From the NCBI RefSeq assembly GCF_004349135.1, contig NZ_SMFN01000001.1, positions 62,001-126,000 on the forward strand: a DNA stretch of 64,000 nucleotides, read 5' to 3'. Source of the stretch: Flavobacterium sandaracinum. Its GTDB lineage: Bacteria; Bacteroidota; Bacteroidia; Flavobacteriales; Flavobacteriaceae. Positions 7,769 through 16,911 of this stretch are shown piece by piece (position 1 is the stretch's first letter; the number at the start of each line of letters is the position of its first letter). The notes beneath the pieces were generated by a model. The model was not told where the DNA came from. It worked only from the letters and a program-made list of their open reading frames with translations, and ran no database searches. The translations under genes were made by a program, and so were the position numbers.

Positions 7769-9694
7769 ATGGCTAAAGAAAATAATCCAAATCCGAATAA
7801 GTTTAAAGTAAGCCCTTGGCTAATTTATACTGCAATATTATTAATTTTCTTATTTATAAGTTTTATAACAGGTGGTTCTAGTCTAAACGAACCAGGACAA
7901 TTGACGTCTTCTAAGTTTAACGACTATTTAGAAAAAGGTCAAATTGAAAAAGTGATCGTTTACAATAAAACTGAGGCTGAAGTTTTTCTAAATGCTGCAG
8001 CGATGAAAGATGCTGTTCACAAGAAAGTTTCTAAAGATGTTTTTGACCGACCAAATAAAGGACCACATTATACATTTGACATTGGTAACGATCAAATATT
8101 TCAAAATAAGCTAGAAAAAGCAGTTGCTGAAGGAAAGTTGAAAGATTTTAACTTCTTACCAAAAAATAATTGGTCGGATATTCTAATTAGTTTATTACCT
8201 ATTATCATCATTATTGCTGTTTGGATCTTTATCATGCGAAAAATGTCAGGTGGTGGTGCAGGTGGTGGCGGTCAGATTTTTAATATTGGAAAATCGAAAG
8301 CAAAACTATTTGATGAAAAAACAGATATCAAAACTACTTTTAAAGATGTAGCTGGGCTAGAAGGTGCAAAAGAAGAAATTCAAGAAATTGTTGAATTCCT
8401 TAAAAACCCTGAAAAATATACTAATTTGGGTGGTAAAATACCAAAAGGAGCCTTGCTAGTTGGACCTCCGGGAACTGGTAAAACTTTATTAGCAAAAGCC
8501 GTTGCTGGCGAAGCACAAGTACCATTTTTCTCTTTATCAGGATCTGATTTTGTGGAAATGTTTGTAGGTGTTGGAGCTTCTCGTGTACGAGATTTGTTTA
8601 AACAAGCTAAAGAAAAATCTCCTGCAATTATCTTTATTGATGAGATAGATGCTGTAGGTAGAGCCAGAGGAAAAAGCAATATGTCTGGCGGAAATGACGA
8701 ACGTGAAAATACATTGAACCAATTACTGACAGAAATGGACGGTTTTGGAACAAATTCAAACGTAATTGTTTTGGCTGCGACCAACAGAGCTGATGTACTG
8801 GACAAAGCATTAATGCGAGCTGGACGTTTTGACAGACAAATTTTTGTTGATTTACCAGACATTCGCGAAAGAGCTGAAATTTTCAAAGTGCACCTTGCGC
8901 CATTGAAAAAAGTTGAAGGATTAGACACTGAATTTTTAGCCAAGCAAACTCCAGGTTTTTCAGGTGCTGATATTGCCAACGTATGTAATGAAGCAGCTTT
9001 GATTGCTGCTAGAAATAACAAAACTGCTGTTGACAAACAAGATTTCCTTGACGCTGTTGACAGAATTGTTGGTGGTCTTGAAAAGAAAAACAAAATTGTT
9101 ACTCCTGATGAAAAGAAAGCGATTGCTATCCATGAAGCAGGGCACGCAACGGTAAGTTGGATGCTAGAACATGCTGCTCCGTTAATCAAAGTAACCATAG
9201 TTCCTAGAGGACAAAGTTTAGGTGCTGCATGGTATTTACCAGAAGAACGATTAATTGTTCGTCCTGACCAAATGCTTGATGAAATGTGTGCAACAATGGG
9301 TGGAAGAGCTGCTGAAAAAGTAACTTTCAACAGAATTTCAACTGGTGCGTTGAGCGATTTAGAAAAAGTGACCAAACAAGCTCGTGCTATGGTAACTATT
9401 TATGGATTGAATGATAAAATAGGTAATGTAACTTATTACGATTCAACAGGACAAAGTGAATATAACTTTTCTAAACCTTATTCTGAAGAAACAGCTAGAG
9501 TTATTGATGAGGAAATTTCATTATTAATTGAAAGCCAGTATCAAAGAGCCATTCAAATATTAGAGGAAAACAAAGACAAACTGAATCAATTGGCAAATAT
9601 ATTAATCGAAAAAGAGGTTATCTTTAAAGATGATTTAGAAGCTATTTTTGGAAAAAGAACTTTTGATAAAAATTTAGAAGAAGTAGTATCTTAG
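7769..9694 (+). CDS. ftsH: ATP-dependent zinc metalloprotease FtsH
   Basis: The protein is a membrane-anchored AAA+ protease that degrades unassembled membrane proteins and short-lived regulators. It has transmembrane segments at about 16-34 and 138-157 that flank a periplasmic domain. Walker A is VGPPGTGKT (about 230-238), Walker B IIFIDEIDAVG (about 290), and the second region of homology holds ATNRADVLDKALMRAGRFDRQ. The zinc motif is HEAGHA (about 454). The 641 residues are full length. In E. coli FtsH controls LpxC and so lipid balance. Here it sits just before phospholipid genes, which fits a membrane-homeostasis operon, though cotranscription past the 9724 hairpin is doubtful. Confidence 0.97.
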   Translation: MAKENNPNPNKFKVSPWLIYTAILLIFLFISFITGGSSLNEPGQLTSSKFNDYLEKGQIEKVIVYNKTEAEVFLNAAAMKDAVHKKVSKDVFDRPNKGPHYTFDIGNDQIFQNKLEKAVAEGKLKDFNFLPKNNWSDILISLLPIIIIIAVWIFIMRKMSGGGAGGGGQIFNIGKSKAKLFDEKTDIKTTFKDVAGLEGAKEEIQEIVEFLKNPEKYTNLGGKIPKGALLVGPPGTGKTLLAKAVAGEAQVPFFSLSGSDFVEMFVGVGASRVRDLFKQAKEKSPAIIFIDEIDAVGRARGKSNMSGGNDERENTLNQLLTEMDGFGTNSNVIVLAATNRADVLDKALMRAGRFDRQIFVDLPDIRERAEIFKVHLAPLKKVEGLDTEFLAKQTPGFSGADIANVCNEAALIAARNNKTAVDKQDFLDAVDRIVGGLEKKNKIVTPDEKKAIAIHEAGHATVSWMLEHAAPLIKVTIVPRGQSLGAAWYLPEERLIVRPDQMLDEMCATMGGRAAEKVTFNRISTGALSDLEKVTKQARAMVTIYGLNDKIGNVTYYDSTGQSEYNFSKPYSEETARVIDEEISLLIESQYQRAIQILEENKDKLNQLANILIEKEVIFKDDLEAIFGKRTFDKNLEEVVS

Positions 9695-9723
9695 AAAAAC
9701 ACATCATTATTTAATTATTTTTA

Positions 9724-9764
9724 AAATCTTAATTCAAAAACAACTTTTGAATTAAGATTTTTTT
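9724..9764 (+). terminator. Terminator after ftsH
   Basis: Perfect 16-bp inverted repeat: AAATCTTAATTCAAAA (9724-9739), 5-nt loop, complementary arm at 9745-9760, then a T run. Confidence 0.85.
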
Positions 9765-9771
9765 ATCTTTG
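9764..9771 (+). promoter_or_regulatory. -7 promoter element before LUD-cdsA-psd operon
   Basis: TATCTTTG matches TAnnTTTG and directly abuts the ftsH terminator. The nearest TTTG is only 14 bp upstream, so the -33 part is unclear. It suggests the lipid genes have their own start. Confidence 0.45.
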
Positions 9772-9810
9772 GACGTTTTCAAATAATAAATTATAGCAGT
9801 TTACAGCAAT

Positions 9811-10413
9811 ATGAGTCTTTTTAGAAAAATTTTTGGTTCTAGTAATCCTACCTCTGAGGAAGATAAAGAAAGTGAATTTAGTAACTCAAATACTGAAAAC
9901 ACGACCTCAATAGATGAACAATTTATATTTAATTTTAAAAAAAATGGAGGTAAATTTTTATACTGTGAAAACACTGATGAAGTAAAAGAGCAATTTGAAA
10001 ATATTTTAGAAGAAAATGACTGGTTTGAAAGTGACGTTTTATGTTACGATCCGGACCTATTCCCAATGCTTGATGACAATAAATTACAATATATAAAACC
10101 AGTTAGTCCCAAGTTTATTCTTGCCAGTTGTGAAAATTTAATAGCAGATGAAGGTTCCATCCTATTTTCATCTAAACAAATTAAACAACATAAACCAAAT
10201 GAATTGCCTGTAAATATAATTGTTTTAGCAAAAACAAGTCAAATTCTTGGAACTAAAAGCGATGGGTTAAGCGCCATTAAAAAGAAATACGAAAGAGATT
10301 ACCCAACGAACATTACCACTATAAAATATTTCGAAAAAGCCAAAGAAGAAGACTTCACTCAATACGGAAGTTCTGCCAAAAACCTTTACTTATTGCTTTT
10401 AGAAGATCTTTAA
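9811..10413 (+). CDS. LUD-domain protein
   Basis: This 200-residue protein resembles the LUD (LutC/YkgG) domain. Its core runs from about residue 40 to the end and includes ASCENLIADEGSILFSS and NIIVLAKTSQILGTKSDGLSAIK. LutC relatives take part in lactate oxidation, but no lutA or lutB is nearby, so that role is not supported here. The N-terminal about 35 residues are acidic and probably disordered. It ends one base before the cdsA start, so it is translationally linked to phospholipid synthesis. Its real function is unknown. Confidence 0.7.
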   Translation: MSLFRKIFGSSNPTSEEDKESEFSNSNTENTTSIDEQFIFNFKKNGGKFLYCENTDEVKEQFENILEENDWFESDVLCYDPDLFPMLDDNKLQYIKPVSPKFILASCENLIADEGSILFSSKQIKQHKPNELPVNIIVLAKTSQILGTKSDGLSAIKKKYERDYPTNITTIKYFEKAKEEDFTQYGSSAKNLYLLLLEDL

Positions 10414-10414
10414 G

Positions 10415-11305
10415 ATGAATGAAACTCTAAAACGAGGTATATCAGGAGCTGTTTATATCATATTATTACTCGTCTGTATTTTATATTCAACTGAAACCTT
10501 TTTTATTTTATTTGGAATTTTTCTACTAATTGCAATTTATGAATTTTGCAATCTTATTCACATACCTAAAATATTTCCAATTCTTTTTGGAATCTTATTG
10601 TATACTTCCGTAACACTAGTTAGCCATTACAATAAGAGCACGACTGAAACTATCAATCAACTGTTCAATACTAATTTAGAACTTTCAATCAATATCCAAC
10701 AATTAGACATTGTCTTATTGGTTATTGCCTTAGTAGTATCTGTGAAATCTATTCTTTTCTTATTTTATGATAACATTCAAAAAATAAGCACTTCTTCAAA
10801 ATATTTATATTTATTAGGGTATATCATGTTACCCTTTGTGTTTATCACCAAAATTTCTTTTGGGATAAATGATTATAATCCTAAAATTATAATTGGTTTA
10901 TTTATTCTAATTTGGACCAACGATACTTTTGCTTATATTGTAGGAAAATCAATAGGACGAACTAAGTTATTCGAAAAAATATCACCAAAAAAAACTATTG
11001 AAGGATTCTTAGGCGGAATACTTTTTGCCGTTTTAGCAGGTTATTTAATATCAAAATATTACATCAAAGCCAATCCTGAATTTAGTGATCGATCCATACT
11101 AATCTGGACTTCTATCGCAGTTATTGTAGGAATAGCAGGGACTATAGGAGACTTAATTGAATCTAAATTCAAGCGTATTGCGGGTGTAAAAGATAGCGGA
11201 AATATAATGCCCGGTCACGGAGGTATCCTAGATCGTTTAGATAGTGTTATATTTGTAGCACCAATAATTTTTTTATTTTATCAAATCTTAAACTATGTTT
11301 CATAA
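10415..11305 (+). CDS. cdsA: Phosphatidate cytidylyltransferase
   Basis: The enzyme makes CDP-diacylglycerol from phosphatidic acid and CTP at the inner membrane. The signature near the C-terminus (KRIAGVKDSGNIMPGHGG followed by ILDRLDS) is intact, including the metal-binding Asp residues. There are about seven or eight hydrophobic segments over 296 residues. It overlaps psd by 11 bp. Together they lead toward phosphatidylethanolamine; a phosphatidylserine synthase (pssA) is not in this cluster. Confidence 0.94.
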   Translation: MNETLKRGISGAVYIILLLVCILYSTETFFILFGIFLLIAIYEFCNLIHIPKIFPILFGILLYTSVTLVSHYNKSTTETINQLFNTNLELSINIQQLDIVLLVIALVVSVKSILFLFYDNIQKISTSSKYLYLLGYIMLPFVFITKISFGINDYNPKIIIGLFILIWTNDTFAYIVGKSIGRTKLFEKISPKKTIEGFLGGILFAVLAGYLISKYYIKANPEFSDRSILIWTSIAVIVGIAGTIGDLIESKFKRIAGVKDSGNIMPGHGGILDRLDSVIFVAPIIFLFYQILNYVS

Positions 11306-11948
11306 AGAAGGAACCCAATCTATTTTATTAGGCACAATTTTCACGGCTGTTGTCCTTTTATTGTCTGATAATTTTATAGACATCATTTGGCTTAAAATGG
11401 CCATTCAAATAGCTGCACTGCTACTTTTAATTATCATTTTGCAATTTTTTAGAAATCCTAAAAGAGTGGCTATTAAAAATGAAAATCAAATCCTCGCTCC
11501 TGTTGACGGTAAAGTTGTGGTTATTGAAGAAGTGTACGAAGCTGAATATTTCAAAGACAAACGCTTGCAAATATCCATTTTTATGTCTCCCATAAACGTG
11601 CATGTTACGCGTTATGGTTTAAGTGGTATTGTGAAATTTAGCAAATACCATCCTGGTAAATTTTTAGTAGCCTGGCATCCAAAAGCAAGTGAAGAAAACG
11701 AAAGAACAACTATAGTAATAGAAAATAAAACTTTCGGAGAAGTCCTTTACCGTCAAATTGCTGGTGCACTTGCAAGAAGAATTGTAAATTATGCTGAAGA
11801 AGGAATGCAAGTTATTCAGGGAACTGATGCTGGTTTTATAAAATTTGGATCAAGAGTAGATATCTTTTTGCCTTTAGGTACTCCCATTAATGTCAAATTG
11901 AATGAAAAAGCAATAGGGGGAAAAACAGTAATTGCTACCAAAGCATAA
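11295..11948 (+). CDS. psd: Phosphatidylserine decarboxylase, short form
   Basis: The proenzyme cleaves itself at a Gly-Ser bond to make a pyruvoyl group. The site is the GS of IKFGSRVDIFLP, near residue 185. At 217 residues it is the short archaeal/Bacteroidota type and not the about 300-residue E. coli type. Two N-terminal hydrophobic stretches (residues 8-55) anchor it. HVTRYGLSGIVKFSKYHPGKF is the typical core. It turns phosphatidylserine into phosphatidylethanolamine, the main lipid of flavobacteria. Its stop overlaps the next start as TAATG. Confidence 0.93.
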   Translation: MFHKEGTQSILLGTIFTAVVLLLSDNFIDIIWLKMAIQIAALLLLIIILQFFRNPKRVAIKNENQILAPVDGKVVVIEEVYEAEYFKDKRLQISIFMSPINVHVTRYGLSGIVKFSKYHPGKFLVAWHPKASEENERTTIVIENKTFGEVLYRQIAGALARRIVNYAEEGMQVIQGTDAGFIKFGSRVDIFLPLGTPINVKLNEKAIGGKTVIATKA

Positions 11949-12217
11949 TGATTGAAAAAGATTTAGATATTCGATTTCTGGAAGCAGTTAAAATAGCCTC
12001 TGACATGACACAAGCCTCTTTACCTCAAGATGTGCAGTTGCGTCTTTATGCTTATTACAAGCATGCTACCTTTGGAATCTTAGATCTAAAACAAACTTCT
12101 TCCTACCATTTAAGAGATGCTTTCAAAACAAATGCATGGATGCAAATAAGCCACCTGACAGCAGATGAAGCTAAACAGCAATACATCGAAATGATTGAGT
12201 CACTGGCAAAAAAATAG
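11948..12217 (+). CDS. Acyl-CoA-binding protein (ACBP)
   Basis: The 89-residue protein matches the four-helix ACBP fold: LRLYAYYKHATFGIL (the YxxYKxAT motif) and a C-terminal AKQQYIEMIESL. ACBPs hold long-chain acyl-CoA in the cytoplasm. They are best known in eukaryotes and are patchy in bacteria. Translational coupling to psd suggests it supplies or buffers acyl chains for phospholipid synthesis. The usual KW-x-AW of helix 3 is seen as FKTNAWM, slightly divergent. Confidence 0.85.
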   Translation: MIEKDLDIRFLEAVKIASDMTQASLPQDVQLRLYAYYKHATFGILDLKQTSSYHLRDAFKTNAWMQISHLTADEAKQQYIEMIESLAKK

Positions 12218-12223
12218 TTCATT

Positions 12224-13000
12224 ATGAAAAAAAAAATATTTTTAATTCCTATATCCTTTCTTTTAATTATTTGCTTTTCTTGTAATAACAAAAAATTAAT
12301 AGAAGTAGTTGAAGTTCCGTTACCTACTGCGGCTGAACAAACCACTAAAATTATTGGATCTCCTGATGACGTAAAAGCAAACGAAGGTTCATTTCAAATG
12401 GAAAAACTACCTTACGCATACGACGCTTTAACACCCAGTATATCTTCAACCACTTTAGAAATGCATTATTCTAAGCATTATTTAACGTATACTAATAATT
12501 TGAATAAGGCAGTATTAGGAACCGCACTAGAGAACCTAACCATAGAAGAAGTGTTAACTAAATTAGATCCTAATGAGGCGGCGCTTCGAAACAATGCGGG
12601 TGGATTTTATAATCATTCTCTGTATTGGAAATGCATGGCTCCAAAAGCGGGTGGTCAACCTACAAATTCATTGGCAGAGGCAATTACTAGAGATTTTGGT
12701 TCATTTGAAAACTTTACTACTTTATTCAAAGACGAAGCTACAAAACAATTTGGTTCTGGTTGGGCTTGGTTACTTGTTGATCGCGCAGGAAAACTTCAGG
12801 TGACCAGTACATCAAATCAGGACAATCCTTTGATGCGAAATGCAGTTGTTCCTGGTACTCCAATATTAGCTTTAGACGTTTGGGAACATGCTTATTATTT
12901 AGACTACCAATACCGAAGAAAAAATTATATCGATGGCTTTTTCAATGTGATTAATTGGAAAAAAGTACAAGAAAATTACGATGCTATCGCAAAAAAATAA
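12224..13000 (+). CDS. Superoxide dismutase (Fe/Mn), predicted lipoprotein
   Basis: A signal peptide with lipobox IICFSC (Cys20) and an about 35-residue linker precede a complete Fe/Mn SOD domain beginning LPYAYDALTPSIS. The metal ligands are present: His81 (EMHYSKHY), His131 (FYNHSLYW), Asp218 and His222 (DVWEHAYY). GSGWAWLL and NQDNPLM are typical core segments; the QD pair leans toward Mn or cambialistic use. A cytosolic-type enzyme is thus predicted to be tethered to the cell envelope, where it would remove external or periplasmic superoxide. It is 6 bp after the ACBP gene, the last gene of the phospholipid operon. Confidence 0.93.
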   Translation: MKKKIFLIPISFLLIICFSCNNKKLIEVVEVPLPTAAEQTTKIIGSPDDVKANEGSFQMEKLPYAYDALTPSISSTTLEMHYSKHYLTYTNNLNKAVLGTALENLTIEEVLTKLDPNEAALRNNAGGFYNHSLYWKCMAPKAGGQPTNSLAEAITRDFGSFENFTTLFKDEATKQFGSGWAWLLVDRAGKLQVTSTSNQDNPLMRNAVVPGTPILALDVWEHAYYLDYQYRRKNYIDGFFNVINWKKVQENYDAIAKK

Positions 13001-13015
13001 CTTCTTCTTGTTTTC

Positions 13016-13062
13016 AAAAAAAGGAGGCTGATAAAAATATTTTTATCAGCCTCCTTTTTTTT
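13016..13062. terminator. Bidirectional terminator between SOD and amylase genes
   Basis: A near-perfect palindrome centred at 13038/13039 with arms such as AAGGAGGCTGATAAAAAT, A run on one side and T run on the other. It serves both convergent genes. Confidence 0.85.
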
Positions 13063-13080
13063 TGATCATCAAACCCTTTA

Positions 13081-14946
13081 TTACAATTGATAAATAAAGG
13101 ATTCTGATGGTGCAATAGTGATTTGTACTTTTCCTTCCCCATTGACTACCTGCAACAGAGTAGAACTCGTATTGTATAATTGGTCTGTTATAGTATAATT
13201 CCCATCTTTCAAATTCCATTTTTTAATGATATCTGAGGGAATTTTTAATTCGAAAGCACTTGTTGTCAGCCAAGAAAAATTAGTTAAAACGATTAATTTT
13301 TGAGTATCAGACCAACGCGTATATGCATAAATCCCAGGATCATATCCAGCAGTAGTTTGTCGATTTACCGATTGAATTTCTTGATATTTTCCCATTAAAG
13401 CCGAACTATTCACAGAAAAATTCAAAAGTCTTTTATAAAAATCACGCAAGTCTTTTTCTTCTTGAGTCAATTGACCTCCATCAAATTTACCTTCATTCAT
13501 CCAGCGTTGATGACTAGGAACTCCTATGTAATCAAAAATTGATGTTCTGGAATGCGTCCCAAAACCTGCATTTTCATTCCCAGCCTCACCTACTTCCTGA
13601 CCAAAATAAACCATCGTAGGCGAAGTGCTAATGGTTGTAGAAACCACCATCAAAGGTTTTCCTTTTTGTGGCGTTCCCGCAAATTCAGGACTTGCCAAAC
13701 GTTGTTCATCATGGTTGTCTAAAAAATGAAGCATGTGATGTTCAATGTCTGCCATTCCGTTTTGTATGTCTGACAATCCATCTGGTAAAGCTCTTCCTTG
13801 AATGACGTCTTTTAGTTTATCATACGTTTCTACTTTATCATATAAATAATCCATTTTACCTAGATGAATATAATTTCTATATTCTTTAGGATTGTAAACT
13901 TCGGCCAATAAAAAAGCATCCGGATTATTCACTTTAATGGCTGAATTCATGTAGCTCCAAAATTCAAACGGCACCATTTCGGCCATATCAAATCTAAAAC
14001 CATCTATTCCTTTTGCTGTCCAATACAACGCAATATCTTTGAATTTATCCCATGAATCTGGAACGTCTTTTCCTTTCCAAAAATCATAATGTTCCTGATA
14101 TGACTTGGTTTCAAAACCAGCAGGAAGTTCTGGAAAATCTTTGGACCCATCCGGACGAATACCATAATTCACTTTTACGGTTTCATACCAATCATTGCGA
14201 TCTGGTTTTGCCTTACGGGAACCATTACCAGTCCATTTTGCAGGAAACTCATTAAATTTACCATCAATTAATGGATTCTTTTCTCCATTTAATGGCTTGT
14301 CTGTATCGGGAATTTCAAAGCGAGTATTAGGAATATAATAGAAGTTATTATCTCTTCTGTATTCAACAGTTGTATCATCATCAGCACCGAAATCTCTAAC
14401 CCCATCAGGATTACTTTTTCCCTCATATTTGCGTGCAATGTGATTGGGAACAATATCAATAATCACTTTTAAACCTACTTTGTGTGTTCGAGAAATCAAA
14501 GCCTCAAATTCCTGTAATCGATTATCTGGATTTACAGCTAGATCTGGGTTTACATTATAGTAATCTTTCACTGCATAAGGAGAACCAGCTCGTCCTTTTA
14601 CCACTTCCGGATCATCATTAGAAATCCCTATAGCGGAATAATCCCTAATTACAGCATGATGAGGAACGCCAGTATACCACATATAAGTAACGCCTAAATC
14701 CTTTATTTCCAGTAAGGCTGTTTTCGTAAAATCATTGAACTTCCCAACTCCATTTTCTTCAATGGTTCCCCATGGTTTGTTTGTGCTGTTTTTATTTCCA
14801 AATAATCTGGTAAAAACCTGATATACTACTTCTTTTTTATTGGAAACTGACTCTTTCTGTACTACTTTCATTTTTAAATCTTTCGTTTTACAAGCCGTTG
14901 CTAAAAGCATGACACTAATTCCTGCAACAATAGTTATTTTTTTCAT
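13081..14946 (-). CDS. Alpha-amylase family (GH13) lipoprotein
   Basis: The signal peptide ends in LLATAC (lipobox Cys19), so the enzyme is anchored in the envelope. The GH13 regions are all present: VIDIVPNH (I), GFRFDMAEM with the nucleophile Asp (II, about residue 319), LLAEVYN with the acid/base Glu (III, about 344), and FLDNHDEQ with the transition-state Asp (IV, about 407). It hydrolyses alpha-1,4-glucans such as starch or glycogen. At 621 residues it has a normal catalytic core plus a C-terminal beta domain. No susC/susD pair or maltose genes lie next to it, so it is not in a recognisable polysaccharide utilisation locus here. Confidence 0.93.
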   Translation of the reverse strand: MKKITIVAGISVMLLATACKTKDLKMKVVQKESVSNKKEVVYQVFTRLFGNKNSTNKPWGTIEENGVGKFNDFTKTALLEIKDLGVTYMWYTGVPHHAVIRDYSAIGISNDDPEVVKGRAGSPYAVKDYYNVNPDLAVNPDNRLQEFEALISRTHKVGLKVIIDIVPNHIARKYEGKSNPDGVRDFGADDDTTVEYRRDNNFYYIPNTRFEIPDTDKPLNGEKNPLIDGKFNEFPAKWTGNGSRKAKPDRNDWYETVKVNYGIRPDGSKDFPELPAGFETKSYQEHYDFWKGKDVPDSWDKFKDIALYWTAKGIDGFRFDMAEMVPFEFWSYMNSAIKVNNPDAFLLAEVYNPKEYRNYIHLGKMDYLYDKVETYDKLKDVIQGRALPDGLSDIQNGMADIEHHMLHFLDNHDEQRLASPEFAGTPQKGKPLMVVSTTISTSPTMVYFGQEVGEAGNENAGFGTHSRTSIFDYIGVPSHQRWMNEGKFDGGQLTQEEKDLRDFYKRLLNFSVNSSALMGKYQEIQSVNRQTTAGYDPGIYAYTRWSDTQKLIVLTNFSWLTTSAFELKIPSDIIKKWNLKDGNYTITDQLYNTSSTLLQVVNGEGKVQITIAPSESFIYQL

Positions 14947-15220
14947 CCTAAAAAATTATTTGTGCTGATTTCAATTCTTTATAGCAAAATGAATATCAAT
15001 TTTTAAATTTAATATATTTTAAATACAAAGAAGTCTATATCTTTTGAAATTCTAAAATTCTGTTTTTAAAACAGACACTACAACGAGGGATCAATCCCAT
15101 TTGTTAATAACTTTGACGCTACAATCTACTATTTTTTTTGACTTTGAACTAATTATAAATATATCCTAATATCCATTATGGTTGTATCCTTTTTCATAAA
15201 TTTGACAAAAATTAAATACA
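14947..15220. other. AT-rich intergenic region between amylase and OstA-like genes
   Basis: A divergent spacer with no gene. The only clear signals are a short palindrome CTGTTTTTAAAACAG (about 15060-15074) and a -7 box TAAATTTG at 15197-15204 for the downstream gene. I saw no conserved RNA. Confidence 0.5.
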
Positions 15221-16852
15221 TTGAAGAAATTACTATTTTTCCTTAGTTATTGTTTATTACTGTTTGTCACTAATTTGGTTTTGGCGCAAGCTCCAAAAAA
15301 AATCATAATAGAGAACGCTGACTTTTCAGATGTAAATCAAGTAGAAGTCCCTGATGCCGTTTTATTAATTGGAAATGTACGTGTAAATCATGATGGAATA
15401 GTTCTTACTTGCAATAAAGCCTATTATTTTCAAAAGGAAAAATACATAAAAGCTTTTGGAAATGTACAAATGGTGCAAGGCGATACTTTATTTTTGAACA
15501 GTAAATATGCTGAATACAACGGAAATGTAAAAAAGGCATTTGCTTCAGGAGATGCCGTAATGAGTTCCCCTGATGCAACTTTAGTAACAGATATCATCAA
15601 TTTCGACCGAAATATTCAAGAAGTATTTTACGACACTCCAGGAACCATTACCAATAAAGACAATACGCTAAAAAGTAATTCAGGAAGGTATTTTGTAAAA
15701 CAAAAGAAGTTTCAATTCTTAACCGCAGTTACCATTACAAATCCTACTTATGTGATCAAGTCCAATCATTTGGATTATTTCAGTAATTCAGGTCATTCGT
15801 ATCTATTTGGACCATCCACCATTACCAGTAAAGCCAATTTTATTTACACCGAAAAAGGGTTTTATGATACCAAAAAAAATCTGGCTCATTTCCTGAATAA
15901 GTCCTACATCAAATACGATGATCGAGTGATTAAAGGAGATAGTCTATATTATGATCGGAATAGAGAATTTGCATCTGCAACACGAAATGTAAAAATAACA
16001 GACTCCATCAATCGCGGAATCGTAAAAGGACATTATGCCGAAGTATACAAAAAACTAGACTCTATGTACGTGACTAAAAGAGCTGTAGCAGTGAATTTTG
16101 TGGAAAACGACTCTGTTTATATTCACGGAAAAAAATTAATGGTTACCGGTAAAGAAGGAAACCGAATCGTTAGAGCATTCAATAATGCTCGGTTTTATAA
16201 AACGGATATGAGCGGCAAATGTGATTCAATACATTCGAGTTCAAAAACTGCTTTGACAAAAATGATTGGCAATCCAATACTTTGGAACGCCGAAAACCAA
16301 ATAACTGGTGACGTCATGCACTTGATAGGCAATAATAATACACAAAAACTAGATTCGCTAAAAGTACTCGAAAATACCTTTATCGTTTCAAGAGATACTC
16401 TGGGAACTGGCTATAATCAGGTCAAAGGACAAAATCTCTACGGTAAATTTGAGGAAGGAAAATTACATGATGTCGATATTGTAAAAAATGCAGAAGTCAT
16501 CTATTATATGCGGAACGAAGCGCAAGAACTTATTGGAATCAATAAAAATGTGAGTAGTAAAATCAATCTTATCTTAGAAAAAAATGAAATCGAAACCATT
16601 ACTTTTTTTCAGCAAGTGGATGGCGATATTTTCCCCGAACAAGATTTACCTGAAAATGCCAGAAAACTGCGGGGGTTAGTTTGGCGCGCAGACGAACGGA
16701 TAAAATCTAAGGACGATATTTTTCCTCCTGAAGAAAATGAAGACAATGATAAAATTGAAAAAGCGACAAAAGCGGCCGAAGCAAAAGAAGCTATTCCGAT
16801 GAAAATCAGAAAAGAAACCTTGAATTATGACAAAAAGAAGGTTAAGAAATAG
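15221..16852 (+). CDS. LptA/OstA-like LPS-transport protein
   Basis: A signal peptide (residues 1-22, ending VLAQ) is followed by OstA/LptA-type repeats (VLLIGNVRVNHDGIVLTCNKAYYF, YIKAFGNVQMVQGDTLFLNSK), which form the beta-jellyroll that shields LPS as it crosses the periplasm. At 543 residues it is much longer than E. coli LptA (185), as usual in Bacteroidota, with several OstA units and a charged C-terminal tail (residues 490-543). The start is a TTG at 15221, chosen because the signal peptide begins there and a -7 element lies 17 bp upstream. Confidence 0.85.
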   Translation: MKKLLFFLSYCLLLFVTNLVLAQAPKKIIIENADFSDVNQVEVPDAVLLIGNVRVNHDGIVLTCNKAYYFQKEKYIKAFGNVQMVQGDTLFLNSKYAEYNGNVKKAFASGDAVMSSPDATLVTDIINFDRNIQEVFYDTPGTITNKDNTLKSNSGRYFVKQKKFQFLTAVTITNPTYVIKSNHLDYFSNSGHSYLFGPSTITSKANFIYTEKGFYDTKKNLAHFLNKSYIKYDDRVIKGDSLYYDRNREFASATRNVKITDSINRGIVKGHYAEVYKKLDSMYVTKRAVAVNFVENDSVYIHGKKLMVTGKEGNRIVRAFNNARFYKTDMSGKCDSIHSSSKTALTKMIGNPILWNAENQITGDVMHLIGNNNTQKLDSLKVLENTFIVSRDTLGTGYNQVKGQNLYGKFEEGKLHDVDIVKNAEVIYYMRNEAQELIGINKNVSSKINLILEKNEIETITFFQQVDGDIFPEQDLPENARKLRGLVWRADERIKSKDDIFPPEENEDNDKIEKATKAAEAKEAIPMKIRKETLNYDKKKVKK

Positions 16853-16911
16853 TCACATTGAACAGTTACAGACTTTAAAAAAGTATCAAATAAACGATTA
16901 AAAAACAATTT

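Noticed and set aside
8380..9375. 331-codon frame on the minus strand opposite ftsH
   Set aside because: It is antisense to the highly conserved AAA+ and protease domains, has no family resemblance, and is explained by codon use of ftsH.
9811..10413. Lactate utilisation function for the LUD protein
   Set aside because: No lutA or lutB partner is near, and the gene is coupled to phospholipid synthesis genes.
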